Source of the DNA: an uncultured Prevotellaceae bacterium
Lineage (GTDB): Bacteria > Bacteroidota > Bacteroidia > Bacteroidales > Bacteroidaceae
Length of the DNA stretch: 18,059 nt
Assembly: GCA_946406585.1 (NCBI GenBank)
Contig: CAMJLI010000019.1
Coordinates: forward strand, 1-18,059
Reading direction: 5' to 3'
The translations under genes were made by a program, and so were the position numbers. Of the stretch, positions 1 through 8,300 are shown one piece after another. The notes under the pieces are model-generated. The model had not been told where the DNA came from, did no database searches, and worked only from the letters and a program-made list of their open reading frames with translations. Each line of letters begins with the position of its first letter. The stretch's first letter is position 1.

Positions 1-39
1 AAATTCTGTTAATGGCTTTTTTTTTTGATGGATTATTCT

Positions 40-47
40 TATCTTTG
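40..47 (+). promoter_or_regulatory. Possible -7 promoter box for the M23 peptidase gene
   Basis: TATCTTTG matches the Bacteroidetes -7 consensus TAnnTTTG and is followed by GC, as is common. The nearest TTTG upstream (24-27) is only 12 bases away, closer than usual, so the -33 element is not convincing. A start near position 53 would give a leader of about 110 nt before the ATG at 166. Confidence 0.4.
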
Positions 48-56
48 CAACGAAAA

Positions 57-146
57 GAAATAATCGATGTGTTTTTTCTTGCGCCGATTATTTCCCAGCA
101 ACAGAAAATAGTAGGGGTGATCACATTGTTCTATGATTTGTGATTA
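57..146 (+). promoter_or_regulatory. Structured 5' leader of the M23 peptidase mRNA (two inverted repeats)
   Basis: There are two inverted repeats between the predicted transcription start and the chosen ATG. The first pairs 57-66 (GAAATAATCG) perfectly with 85-94 over 10 bp, with an 18-nt U-rich loop. The second pairs 118-125 (TGATCACA) with 139-146 over 8 bp including one G-U. The second spans the alternative ATG at 133. The pairing is visible; a regulatory role is only inferred. Confidence 0.35.
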
Positions 147-165
147 TTCTATAAAACAAAAAAAT

Positions 166-936
166 ATGAATTTGAAAAAAACGATAAAATCACTTGTATT
201 GTCATTGGCATTGATGGCTGTTTCGCAGCCGGTAGTAGGACAGGATCTTTTGGCACGTATCGCCCCAGTAGACAAAAAAGTGAAACAACTCGACACCTTG
301 GCCCTGCAAAGCGTAAGGGTGAGAGAAAATATCGAAAACCCCGCAGGATGGCTTTACAACAACGAATGGGACAACCGCTATGCACACAAAGCCGGTGACC
401 TGCCCGACACAATGACCATCAACCTCCGCAAATTCTGCATGCCCACACCAAGTCGTGTGATAACATCCAACTTCGGACCACGCTGGGGACGCCAGCACAA
501 GGGTCTTGACATCAAGGTTTACATAGGCGACACAATACGCGCAGCATTCTCCGGAAAAGTGCGCATCGTGAGATACGAAGCAAAAGGTTATGGCAACTAT
601 GTGGTGATACGCCACAGCAATGGTCTGGAAACCATTTACGGACACTTGTCAAAGCATTTGGTAAGAGAGAACCAGACAGTACGTGCCGGAGAACCTATCG
701 GACTTGGAGGCAATACAGGCCGAAGCACTGGTTCACACCTGCATTTTGAAACCCGCCTCTGTGGCGTGGCGTTGAACCCCGCACTGTTCTTTGACTTCCG
801 CAACCAGGATGTTACTGGCAACACCTATTTCTTCCGCCGCAGCACAATGGACAGGGAGTCGGCTAAGGCAACGGCAGCTCGTGGCAAGAAGCAATCCTCC
901 TACACCAAAGAAGAGGTGTATGGCGGTGGCGAATAG
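166..936 (+). CDS. Exported M23-family metallopeptidase (LytM/peptidoglycan endopeptidase type)
   Basis: The protein has 256 residues. I chose the ATG at 166 over the in-frame one at 133 because it puts a typical signal peptide (NLKK, then a hydrophobic core, cleavage probably near VVGQ at 22-26) at the N-terminus. The M23 domain covers about residues 95-210. Zinc ligands are visible as H111 and D115 in HKGLD and H193 in HLH, with H160 in the YGH motif. M23 enzymes cut peptide cross-links in peptidoglycan, or activate amidases when degenerate; all four key positions are present here, so an active enzyme is expected. No LysM or coiled coil is visible. The C-terminal tail of about 30 residues is basic, then GGGE. 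The gene stands alone and ends at a strong hairpin. The family call is firm; the natural substrate is not visible. Confidence 0.9.
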   Translation: MNLKKTIKSLVLSLALMAVSQPVVGQDLLARIAPVDKKVKQLDTLALQSVRVRENIENPAGWLYNNEWDNRYAHKAGDLPDTMTINLRKFCMPTPSRVITSNFGPRWGRQHKGLDIKVYIGDTIRAAFSGKVRIVRYEAKGYGNYVVIRHSNGLETIYGHLSKHLVRENQTVRAGEPIGLGGNTGRSTGSHLHFETRLCGVALNPALFFDFRNQDVTGNTYFFRRSTMDRESAKATAARGKKQSSYTKEEVYGGGE

Positions 937-983
937 CCACAGTTCTGAAACGAAAGGGATTTTCGAACACATATAGTGAATAA

Positions 984-1009
984 GGGCGTGTCCACTTCAG
1001 GGCACGCCC
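984..1009. terminator. Two-way terminator between convergent genes
   Basis: GGGCGTGTCC pairs with GGGCACGCCC (1000-1009) over 10 bp with one G-U, around the loop ACTTCA. The + side continues into ATTTCCATTATTAT, and the - side into TTATTCACTATAT, so both are T-rich without a pure T run. It lies between the convergent M23 and glycosyltransferase stop codons and probably serves both. Confidence 0.75.
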
Positions 1010-1035
1010 ATTTCCATTATTATGGCCAATAACGT

Positions 1036-1815
1036 CTATCGTTTCAGAAAAGCACGCACCACAAACCAGCAATGCATGGCAATGGTGGTGACCAGACCAT
1101 AATGCCGTCGCATGACATCAAAACGCTCCCTTAACGATTTCTTGTGATTCTTTGTGGTCTGGCCCTCATGCAGATAATTCACCAAAACAGTGTTTACACG
1201 ACAAAGAGGGGCGTTCTCCTTCTCAGCCAATTTCATTACACGGATGCACCAATCCACATCTGCCGAGAAACGATACCTTGTGTCATATCCCACTTGCCGG
1301 GCCAAGTCCATCCGGGCGTAAAAGGCTTGGTGACACACCAGCATTCCGTGTTTGAACGACCTCCAAGTGAGCCTTTCGGGTGGGGAAAGCCTTCGATGCC
1401 CTATGAAATGCCCTTCCTTGTCCACCAAGTCGGTATCGCCATATATCACGCCAGGCATCATGCCTGCATTCTTTCCTGCTGCCTCCACAACACGGTCAAG
1501 CGTGTGGTCAGAAGGCAGCCAGTCGCCAGCATTGAGAAAACATACATAGTCGCCTGTAGCACGTCGTAAACCCTTGTTCATGGCATCATACAAGCCCTTG
1601 TCCGGCTCCGAAACCACCGACACTTCATGTTCCGGGACTTCAGCAGCAGACCTGGCCATGTAGGCGTTGGCAATGTCAACAGTGCTGTCTGTGGAAGCAC
1701 CATCCACTATGATGTGCTCAATGCATGGATGATGCTGCCTCAACACGCTGTCGAGCGTCACCCGCAACACATCTGCGGCATTGTACGTTATGGTGACAAT
1801 GGATATTTTGGTCAT
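1036..1815 (-). CDS. Family 2 glycosyltransferase (GT-A fold)
   Basis: This 259-residue protein begins with the typical GT2 strand ISIVTITYN (4-12). The nucleotide-binding VDGASTDST follows at 37-45. The metal-binding DxD region is the variant LNAGD (94-98), as in WcaA-like GT2 enzymes. SADVDW at 184-189 is the acceptor-side segment that usually carries the catalytic Asp, and CHQAFY lies at 161-166. The enzyme should transfer a sugar from a nucleotide sugar in the cytoplasm, for surface polysaccharide or glycan assembly; donor and acceptor cannot be read from sequence. There is no transmembrane anchor, although the C-terminal 20 residues are hydrophobic and basic and may touch the membrane. 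Its ATG overlaps the stop of the upstream glycosyltransferase gene (ATGA), so the two are translationally coupled. Confidence 0.9.
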   Translation of the reverse strand: MTKISIVTITYNAADVLRVTLDSVLRQHHPCIEHIIVDGASTDSTVDIANAYMARSAAEVPEHEVSVVSEPDKGLYDAMNKGLRRATGDYVCFLNAGDWLPSDHTLDRVVEAAGKNAGMMPGVIYGDTDLVDKEGHFIGHRRLSPPERLTWRSFKHGMLVCHQAFYARMDLARQVGYDTRYRFSADVDWCIRVMKLAEKENAPLCRVNTVLVNYLHEGQTTKNHKKSLRERFDVMRRHYGLVTTIAMHCWFVVRAFLKR

Positions 1816-3086
1816 AATCCATAATGCTTGAAAGCCATGGCATGATTATACACCTCGATGTACTTCAGCGAGACGGCATTCTGCGAGTAGGTGGTGGCAA
1901 CCTTCCTGACGGCAGCCTGGCAGACAGCACTATAGTCTGCTTCCTGCAAAACCCACTCAATACCGTTCATCAAATCCTTGGCATCACGATATTCTGCCAC
2001 GTAGCCATTCTTCTTATGGTCTATTTCCTCGGGGATGCCTCCCACCTTGAATCCCACACACGGCACGCCGCATGCCATGGCTTCCATGATGGTGTTAGGC
2101 AAATTGTCCTCCAAGGACGGCAGCACGAAAACGTCCACGGCATTATAAACATCCACTATCTTCTTGTCGTCATTCACATACCCCAAAGGGAATACTGGAA
2201 GGGCAAGCTTGCCCTCTATCTCCTCAGCATGCCCGCCAAGTATCGCTACCACGGAGTTGTTACCCGTTTCCGGCTTCTCACTGGCCAGTTTTTCGATTGC
2301 TTCCGAAAGGTATGCCATGCCTTTTCTTTCGTCGGTCACACGCTGGGAGACAAACAATATGATTCGCTTGTCCAAAGGCAGTCCCAATCGCTTCCTTGCT
2401 TCCATCTTGTCACAAGGCTTGTACACACGGGTGTCTATGGGATTGGGTATGCTCGTCACAGAATGTCCGGAAAGCAGCGAACTCTGTTTGGCTTGAGCCT
2501 CCAACCATCTGCTGCAAGCCACAAAAGAAACATGCTGGTCTTTTAGTACCTGCTGCTTTCTATTCCACACCTTCCAAGCCACGTCATGCGAAGAACCTCC
2601 ACCTGGCAGCATTTTGCAATTCCGGCATACATTCTTGAAAGCATTGCACCCTTTTGTGTAGTGGCAGATGGCAGTAGCCGGCCAGACGTCATGCATGGTC
2701 CATACTACCGGTTTCCCACTATCAAGTATCTTTTTGATGCCTTTTAGCGAAAGCATGCCCTGATTGATCCAATGCAAATGAATGACGTCTGCTTCCTTGA
2801 ATTCCCTCATTCTTGTTATGTCGAATCCTGTATTTGCCAAATCGATGTCAAACAGGTGCTTCTTGGAGAAATGCAACTTTCTCCATATGGAAAAACGCTC
2901 CATAAGGAAATGCCGCTGTGCCATGACACCATTCCCCAGTCCCACGACAGTGAGTGAATCGCTCTGCTTGTCACGAACGAGCATCTTGGCCTTGACACCA
3001 TTGTTGTTTAGTGCCTCCATCAACCTATTGGCAGCCACTGCAGCCCCACCAGTCCGTTCGCTTGTGTTTACTATCAATACTCTCAT
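1812..3086 (-). CDS. Family 4 glycosyltransferase (GT-B fold) with a cysteine cluster
   Basis: The protein has 424 residues. The N-terminal Rossmann domain opens with MRVLIVNTSERTGGAA, whose glycine-rich loop is typical of GT4. IHLHW lies at 102-106. The C-terminal donor-binding domain runs from about residue 215, with R249 and K255 in VSQRVTDERKG. The GT4 E-x7-E region (SLEDNLPNTIMEAM, 324-337) is followed by GGIPE. Such enzymes transfer a sugar from an activated donor in the cytoplasm. An insertion at 141-157 carries four cysteines in the pattern C-x5-C-x6-C-x2-C, which could bind metal. This is the first gene of a two-gene unit with the overlapping GT2 gene. The unit has no polymerase or flippase beside it, so its target glycan is unknown. 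Confidence 0.9.
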   Translation of the reverse strand: MRVLIVNTSERTGGAAVAANRLMEALNNNGVKAKMLVRDKQSDSLTVVGLGNGVMAQRHFLMERFSIWRKLHFSKKHLFDIDLANTGFDITRMREFKEADVIHLHWINQGMLSLKGIKKILDSGKPVVWTMHDVWPATAICHYTKGCNAFKNVCRNCKMLPGGGSSHDVAWKVWNRKQQVLKDQHVSFVACSRWLEAQAKQSSLLSGHSVTSIPNPIDTRVYKPCDKMEARKRLGLPLDKRIILFVSQRVTDERKGMAYLSEAIEKLASEKPETGNNSVVAILGGHAEEIEGKLALPVFPLGYVNDDKKIVDVYNAVDVFVLPSLEDNLPNTIMEAMACGVPCVGFKVGGIPEEIDHKKNGYVAEYRDAKDLMNGIEWVLQEADYSAVCQAAVRKVATTYSQNAVSLKYIEVYNHAMAFKHYGL

Positions 3087-3122
3087 GCTACCATTGTATT
3101 ATAAGTAGGATTTCATATTTGG

Positions 3123-3162
3123 AAGCAGGTGTGGAGTGCCTGCTTACCTATATGCAAAAATA
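3123..3162 (-). promoter_or_regulatory. Possible promoter and leader hairpin for the glycosyltransferase pair
   Basis: On the - strand, 3162-3155 reads TATTTTTG, a match to TAnnTTTG, but no clear TTTG sits 17-21 bases upstream. Downstream of it, in the predicted leader, AAGCAGG (3123-3129) pairs perfectly with CCTGCTT (3139-3145). The start would be near 3148, giving a leader of about 60 nt. Confidence 0.3.
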
Positions 3163-3277
3163 ACAATAAAAACTGATTTGACGAATAAAACTTATAGTTT
3201 TTGTTGTTGTTATCGCACACAGCATTTGATTTATATCAAGAAAAGGGCATAAAATTACAAAAATGAGGTTGGAAATA

Positions 3278-3308
3278 TTGGAATGCATCCAAAATGATAT
3301 TACCTTTG
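3278..3308 (+). promoter_or_regulatory. Bacteroidetes-type promoter of the predicted ncRNA
   Basis: TTG at 3278-3280 and TACCTTTG at 3301-3308 are separated by 20 bases, matching the primary sigma factor (SigABfr) pattern of a -33 TTG/TTTG and a -7 TAnnTTTG. Transcription would start at about 3312-3315, immediately at the base of the first hairpin of the ncRNA. No protein gene lies downstream on this strand before the terminator at 3487. Confidence 0.6.
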
Positions 3309-3312
3309 CAGT

Positions 3313-3526
3313 GTGATTGATGAACGATCAATCAAAAAGGTTAATAGATTGTTTAGGTTAGTAGTAATAGATTTAGGTTTTTAGTTATTAGGTTTAAGGT
3401 ATTAAGTAGATTGTTTCATTGGACAACAAAGGCTGCCGTGAGGTTCCCTTTGGTTAAGAAAAGGATTTTTAGTTAAACATAGGCTTGTACGCTGCGACTC
3501 AGAGATGAGTTGCAGCGTACTTTTTT
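3313..3526 (+). ncRNA. Predicted free-standing non-coding RNA of about 214 nt, family not identified
   Basis: The unit is bounded by a promoter (3278-3308) and a strong terminator (3487-3526) and contains no convincing protein gene. It has four parts. A 5' hairpin pairs TGATTGAT (3314-3321) with ATCAATCA (3327-3334) over 8 bp. Next is an 83-nt tract without a single C (3334-3416), with TTAGGT recurring at 3353, 3373 and 3388 and TAGATTGTTT at both 3345 and 3407. A hairpin follows at 3427-3452, CAAAGG with CCTTTG enclosing GCC-GTGA-GGT across a small internal loop. Last comes the terminator stem. It does not look like tmRNA, RNase P RNA or SRP RNA. Possible matches that I cannot test are 6S RNA/Bacteroidales-1 and an RRM-protein-bound sRNA. 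An ORF of 13 codons (3320-3361) starts in the first hairpin but is probably chance. The upstream edge may be off by a few bases. Confidence 0.6.
3487..3526 (+). terminator. Strong intrinsic terminator of the predicted ncRNA
   Basis: GTACGCTGCGACTC (3487-3500) pairs with 3507-3520 over 14 bp with one G-U, around the loop AGAGAT, and is followed by six T (3521-3526). The T run is only on the + side, so it works for + strand transcription. No protein gene ends just upstream on that strand. Confidence 0.88.
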
Positions 3527-3567
3527 GTACCTCTTGCAAGTCAATGGCATGGCTATTGCCAGAAGCA

Positions 3568-3599
3568 ATGAGGGGCGCAGATTTGGATGCGCCCCTCAT
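3568..3599 (-). terminator. Perfect 12-bp hairpin after ispF, probable terminator
   Basis: ATGAGGGGCGCA (3568-3579) pairs perfectly with TGCGCCCCTCAT (3588-3599) around an 8-nt loop, 30 bases past the ispF stop. On the - strand it is followed by TTGCTTCT, a weak T tract, so intrinsic termination may be incomplete. It could also protect the mRNA 3' end. It lies between the ncRNA terminator and ispF, which converge here. Confidence 0.55.
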
Positions 3600-3629
3600 G
3601 CCGGATATGACATTCTTTCATGCTGGTCA

Positions 3630-4109
3630 TTACATTTTCTCCACGAGCACGGTGGCATAGGCTGCCATGCCTTCCTGCCGACCCGTGAATCCAAGTTTTT
3701 CAGTCGTTGTAGCCTTGATGGAGATGCAGTCTGGCTCCACCCCCATCACTTGCGCCATGCACTGCTGCATGGCTGGTATGTGTGGGTTTAGTTTTGGCCT
3801 CTCAGCGCATACCGTGGCATCCACATTCCCCACCCGATAACCTTTTTGGGCAATGATGCCAACCACTTCCTTGAGGATTATCTTGCTGTCCATGTCCAAC
3901 GTGTCATCGGAATTGTCGGGGAAATGGTAGCCTATGTCGCGCATGTTGGCAGCACCCAGCAGGGCATCGCAGATGGCATGTATCAGCACGTCGGCGTCGC
4001 TATGGCCCAGCAGCCCCACATCATTTGGGATTTTTATGCCTCCTAGCCACAAATCCCTGCCCTCCACCAACTGGTGGACATCAAATCCGAATCCTACTCT
4101 GATATTCAT
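3630..4109 (-). CDS. ispF: 2-C-methyl-D-erythritol 2,4-cyclodiphosphate synthase
   Basis: The 159 residues are the normal full length. IspF converts CDP-ME 2-phosphate to MEcPP with release of CMP in the MEP pathway to isoprenoid precursors, as a cytoplasmic homotrimer with active sites between subunits. The metal ligands D10 and H12 are in FDVH, and H44 follows GHSDAD (35-40). The C-terminal signature TTTEKLGF-TGR-EG is present near 134-146. The start ATG lies 9 bases after the porV stop, so the two are probably co-transcribed. A terminator-like hairpin follows. As I recall, ispF also follows porU and porV in Porphyromonas gingivalis, so the order is an old Bacteroidales arrangement. No functional link to secretion is established. 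Confidence 0.96.
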   Translation of the reverse strand: MNIRVGFGFDVHQLVEGRDLWLGGIKIPNDVGLLGHSDADVLIHAICDALLGAANMRDIGYHFPDNSDDTLDMDSKIILKEVVGIIAQKGYRVGNVDATVCAERPKLNPHIPAMQQCMAQVMGVEPDCISIKATTTEKLGFTGRQEGMAAYATVLVEKM

Positions 4110-4118
4110 GGCTGTCTT

Positions 4119-5306
4119 TCATCTACGTTTGAACAGGTCTTTTATGCCATCCATGTCAAAAGAGAGCGTGAAGCGCAATGTCTGGTCAAGAGGATTGCTC
4201 TTTGCCGTGGCAATGACATATCCGGCATCAAGGGAGAACACATTCATCCTGAATCCTGCTCCCACGGTGAAATACTTGCGGTTACCCTTCATCTCGCTCT
4301 CGTGGTGATAGCCCGCACGAATGGAGAACTGGTCATGATATACATACTCGGCACCCACGCTCCATTGTATTTCCTTCAGCTCTTCCGAAGAACCGTCAGG
4401 GGCGTCACTGAAGCTCTTGAACATGCCGCTGATGCTCGACACATCGAAATATTCCTTCTCCAACCTGTCCTGATACTCCTGGGAGGTCTCTTCCTCTCTT
4501 TGCTTGGGGTAAGTAGGCACAAGCAACTTGTTGGCGTCAGCGGCGATGGTGAAGCGGTTGTACTCGTCGACAGGTATCATGAGCGACGCACCAAGTCGAA
4601 GGTTGGTGGGGATGAACTCGCTGTGCTCGTCACCACCGAAAGTAATCTTGCTACCGATGTTGCTGACATTGAGACCAAGTCCCAACTGACATTCCCTGGC
4701 ACCAAGGTTCAGATAATTCTGGTAGTAACATGCGATATCGGCAGCAAAGGCAGAGCCAGGACTGGTGTCCTCCGTATAGTCGTATGTCAAGTCGGAATAA
4801 ATCCATCTCACGGCAGCGGCGATGGAGAACTTTTCACTAAGCATGAGCGAATAGCCCACATCGAGCGACATTTCATATGGGTTGATGGTCATGTCGTTGC
4901 TATCGTCCAGCGAACTGCTTGTCATCACCTCGCCAAGGGAGAAATAGCGCAGCGAACCGGAAACGGCGCTGTAGTCGCCGATGCGGTAATATCCAACAAG
5001 ATATGCCAAGTCCATGTCGCTCACCAATTGGCGCAGCCATGGGGTGTAGTTCAGTGCGACTCCTGCCCTGGAGATGGTGAAAGGATATTTTGCGGGATTC
5101 CAGTATTGCGACACCACATCAGGGTCGGTGGCTGCTCCCACGTCGCCCAGACCGGCTGCCCTTGCATCAGGGGCTATGGTTTGTGAAGTCACGGATGTGT
5201 TCACAGGATTGAACATGTTTTCTTTTTCCTGTGCAGACAGTGTCAGCGATACGAGTGTGCATGCCATGAAGGCACAGGCCTTTAGGCGGCGATTTCTACA
5301 AATCAT
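4119..5306 (-). CDS. porV: Type IX secretion system outer-membrane protein PorV (LptO)
   Basis: The protein has 395 residues, close to the P. gingivalis protein. The signal peptide covers residues 1-25 (RNRR, hydrophobic core, then SAQ). The mature protein begins with the PorV-typical stretch TSQTIAPDARAAGLGD, followed by a string of amphipathic strands with glycines, as in FadL/OMPP1-like beta barrels. In the known system, PorV is an outer-membrane barrel that takes cargo from the SprA translocon and shuttles it to PorU. It also is reported to be needed for lipid A deacylation. The gene lies 78 bases after porU, with no obvious terminator or promoter between them, and 9 bases before ispF. 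PorQ is a distant alternative but lacks this N-terminal signature. The call is strong because PorU is adjacent. Confidence 0.93.
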   Translation of the reverse strand: MICRNRRLKACAFMACTLVSLTLSAQEKENMFNPVNTSVTSQTIAPDARAAGLGDVGAATDPDVVSQYWNPAKYPFTISRAGVALNYTPWLRQLVSDMDLAYLVGYYRIGDYSAVSGSLRYFSLGEVMTSSSLDDSNDMTINPYEMSLDVGYSLMLSEKFSIAAAVRWIYSDLTYDYTEDTSPGSAFAADIACYYQNYLNLGARECQLGLGLNVSNIGSKITFGGDEHSEFIPTNLRLGASLMIPVDEYNRFTIAADANKLLVPTYPKQREEETSQEYQDRLEKEYFDVSSISGMFKSFSDAPDGSSEELKEIQWSVGAEYVYHDQFSIRAGYHHESEMKGNRKYFTVGAGFRMNVFSLDAGYVIATAKSNPLDQTLRFTLSFDMDGIKDLFKRR

Positions 5307-5384
5307 TTATGTTCTGATTTAGAATGAATAAGCAAAAAATGTGGGTGGTTGTCTTTACCCCTAATAAAAAAACGCAGTCTGCTC

Positions 5385-8300
5385 TCATTTATTGTCAATC
5401 ACGATGAGTTTCTTGGATTTCGAGACGTTGGAACTGCCATCGCAAGCAATGCTGACCCTATACAGATAGACGCCTGTCTGGAGCCGTTGCCCTCCGTCTA
5501 TGGTGAGGTCCCAGTCCACGGTGAGGGTCTGCGAGGTGGGCACGTCGCTCTCCTTGTGCTTCCACAGCATCCTTCCACTGAGGTCGAAGATGTCGATTTC
5601 CACGTCCATGTTGCTTCCTGTGCGGTCGTGGTTGATTATGAACGTTGTGGACGTCTTTGCAGGGTTGTTGGTGCAACTGACCGACCGCAGGGTGGGTTTC
5701 AACTGCTCCACCACATTGAAGGAGAGTTCGGAAGTGGAGGAATTGTTCAAGATGTCCCACGCCCTGAATTTCAGGTAATGCCTGCCTGGCGCCAACTCTG
5801 GAATACTGTAGTAAGTGGTTCCGCTGGTGTAGCTTCCGAAGTCGAAAGTGAAATTGTCATTGAGCACATACGTCTTGTTCATGTCGTCATCGATGATGAG
5901 TTCAAGATTGTGCCCTATGCCGGTACCTGCCGCATTGATGCCGTCCTTGTCTGTCACCTGCGCCACGAAATACGGCGTGGTGTTCACATCGCCTCCATTT
6001 GAAAACGAGGGTGAGTTCAGATAGCAATATATTGATGGCCCTATGAGGTCATTTTCCGCTGTGGCTGTTCCTCCCACGAAAAACTTGTCGCATGCGCCAT
6101 GTGCCTCGAGGGTGTGCTCTGCATTGACGGCGTGGATGTTCATCAGTCCTGCACCATCAGAATAATTGATGTCCATCGGCACGGCGAAAGAGAACACGAA
6201 TTCACCATTCGTCACATTGTCGGAGCCGTTGAACAGTACGTTCTGCCGGTCATTGTAAGTGTATATGTCATCCGAATCCTCCGCCTGCCCCTTGCAGATG
6301 ATTGTTTCCTCAGAGTCGCGCACAGTGGCGGAAACGGTACCATTGAAAGTGCTGTCCCTCATGCCATCTCGTTCTACATGCCCTTTCACCACAGCAATGC
6401 TTCCGGCACCCAAGGTGATGTTGGAGGCTTGTCCCACAGCCTTGCCGTTGATGGTGTCGACAACAACCTTTAGTGTCGGCACATGAAGACAAAGGGCTGG
6501 GTCGCCAAGCAGGGAATAGCGCAACTTGTTCGCCGTGCGGTCTTGCCCTGAGGTTATCATCTCGTTCTTTGCCAGTCTTTGCGCCTCTCCTATAGTGGTT
6601 TTCTTCCCATCCACAATGCTCAGCACATGCTTCAGGTATGCACGATTCAGGTATGCATTGTAACCTTGATAGACGGTGCGCGTGGTTCCGAAGAAAGCCA
6701 TCGAACCGCCTTTCTTGTTGAGCATGGCCTCCACACCGATGCAGTCTTCCGCCATGTCAAAAGGCATGATGTCGCATGAGGCTGTCACCCACAGGGGGGT
6801 GTGGGAATTGGTGAACTGCTGGAAGTCCTGCAAGGTGAACACCCTCTCGTGGGATATGCTGATGGCAGACCCGTGCCCGGAATAGTCGATGACGAGTGCG
6901 CCATTGGCCTGTGTCTGCCTGATGTCCTTGGTGCAGTCTGGATATGTGTTTCCCGTTGCCGATGTCACTCTGGTGTAAGCATCCCACATCACCTTCTTTA
7001 TTTGGAAGCCGGGATAGAGTGAATTGATGAGGTTGGCGGCATTGTTGGCATCCACCATGTGAGAATTGTTGTTGCCATCGTCGCCAAGCACCACCACCTG
7101 GTTGTGCCATGCCCCTGCATCCTTGTTCAGAGCATAGTTGACGGTTTTGTCCACCACGGTCTTGGCATCCTCGACGGTGTGTACGGGGAAGCGGCCCACT
7201 GCCATGTCGAGCTTGTCGCTGCTTTGCGGATTCAGTCCTTCACCATCGTCGAGCAGGCAGATGAAGCCATCGTCTACATAACAATAAATCTCACTGAACG
7301 ATTCCTCGCTCTCGAAACAAAGCAAGAAGTCGTCGGGCGAATAATTGCGTGTCTCGGACGTGAGCATCCTGTTGTCCCAAAAGGCATCGCCAAACAGCAG
7401 CACGTGCTTTGGCATGTCTGCTTCACTGCCGGCTCTGTCATACAACATCTTGAGGTATCGGCGATAGGCGCTTATGTCGGGTGTCCCGCTTGAGAACTCG
7501 TTGTATAACTCATCGGCAGGCACTATTCTCACCCTCATGGAGTCACGTTGTTCGTGCATGGCGGCTATCCGTTCTGCCTGTGCCCTGAGTTTCTGAGACG
7601 TGGGTATTATTATCACCAGGTCGGTTTGTCCGTGTCCATGGAGGTCTTGGTTTGTTATGTTGTGAACATATTCCGGTTCAGGGATGCCCGAATACGTCAG
7701 TGCCGTCATCTTGCGTGGCGTTTCTGTATATATGTCTATATAGTCGAGCCTCACAGGCCCTCCTCTCAATGGCTTGAGTGTTATGCTGTCCGTGCTGCTC
7801 AGGTTGTTCACATTGTAGACCTGTGTGGCCTCGTCGCCCCTGTCGTATGACCCCGGCGACATGCTCAGTGTTCCCAACACGGAATCGTTAAGGGCTATTT
7901 GCACGATGGTGGACACTCCGGCTGTCACTGCCACAGCAACTTGCCCCGAGGTGTCGATGCTTGGGTTTTTCAATGTGTAGGTATGTGATGCTCCCAGCGA
8001 TATGGGGGTGTTCTCGAAGAGTTTCCTTCCTCCTTGGAACCACGAGAAATTATCTATCTCATGAAGCATGTGGTAGTGCTCCGGCCTTCTGTTGTTCTGA
8101 TTGACGAAAGTGGCGCTGTCCACAGTCAACGGCTCGCCCTCTCCTTGTGTGATGAAATAGTACCCATAGTTGGAATAGGGGTTGCGCGTGCGTTTCATGG
8201 AAGAAGGCTTGTCCCACGAGACAGGGCCTTGGGCATAAAACAATCTCCTGCCTCCATAGTTGCATGTGGGCACTTCCTTCAAGTCGTCAGTGGCAATCAG

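Noticed and set aside
3301..3526. The predicted RNA as tmRNA, RNase P RNA or SRP RNA
   Set aside because: None of their hallmark segments is present: no CCA-proximal tRNA-like ends, no RNase P core motifs and no SRP GNAR tetraloop helix.
3402..3599. 65-codon frame on the - strand in the gap after ispF
   Set aside because: It crosses the ncRNA terminator and the 12-bp hairpin in antisense, has no start context and resembles nothing.
4074..5186. 370-codon open frame on the + strand opposite porV
   Set aside because: It lies wholly antisense to a well-recognised gene, with no promoter, no domain and a composition expected from the reverse of a coding frame.
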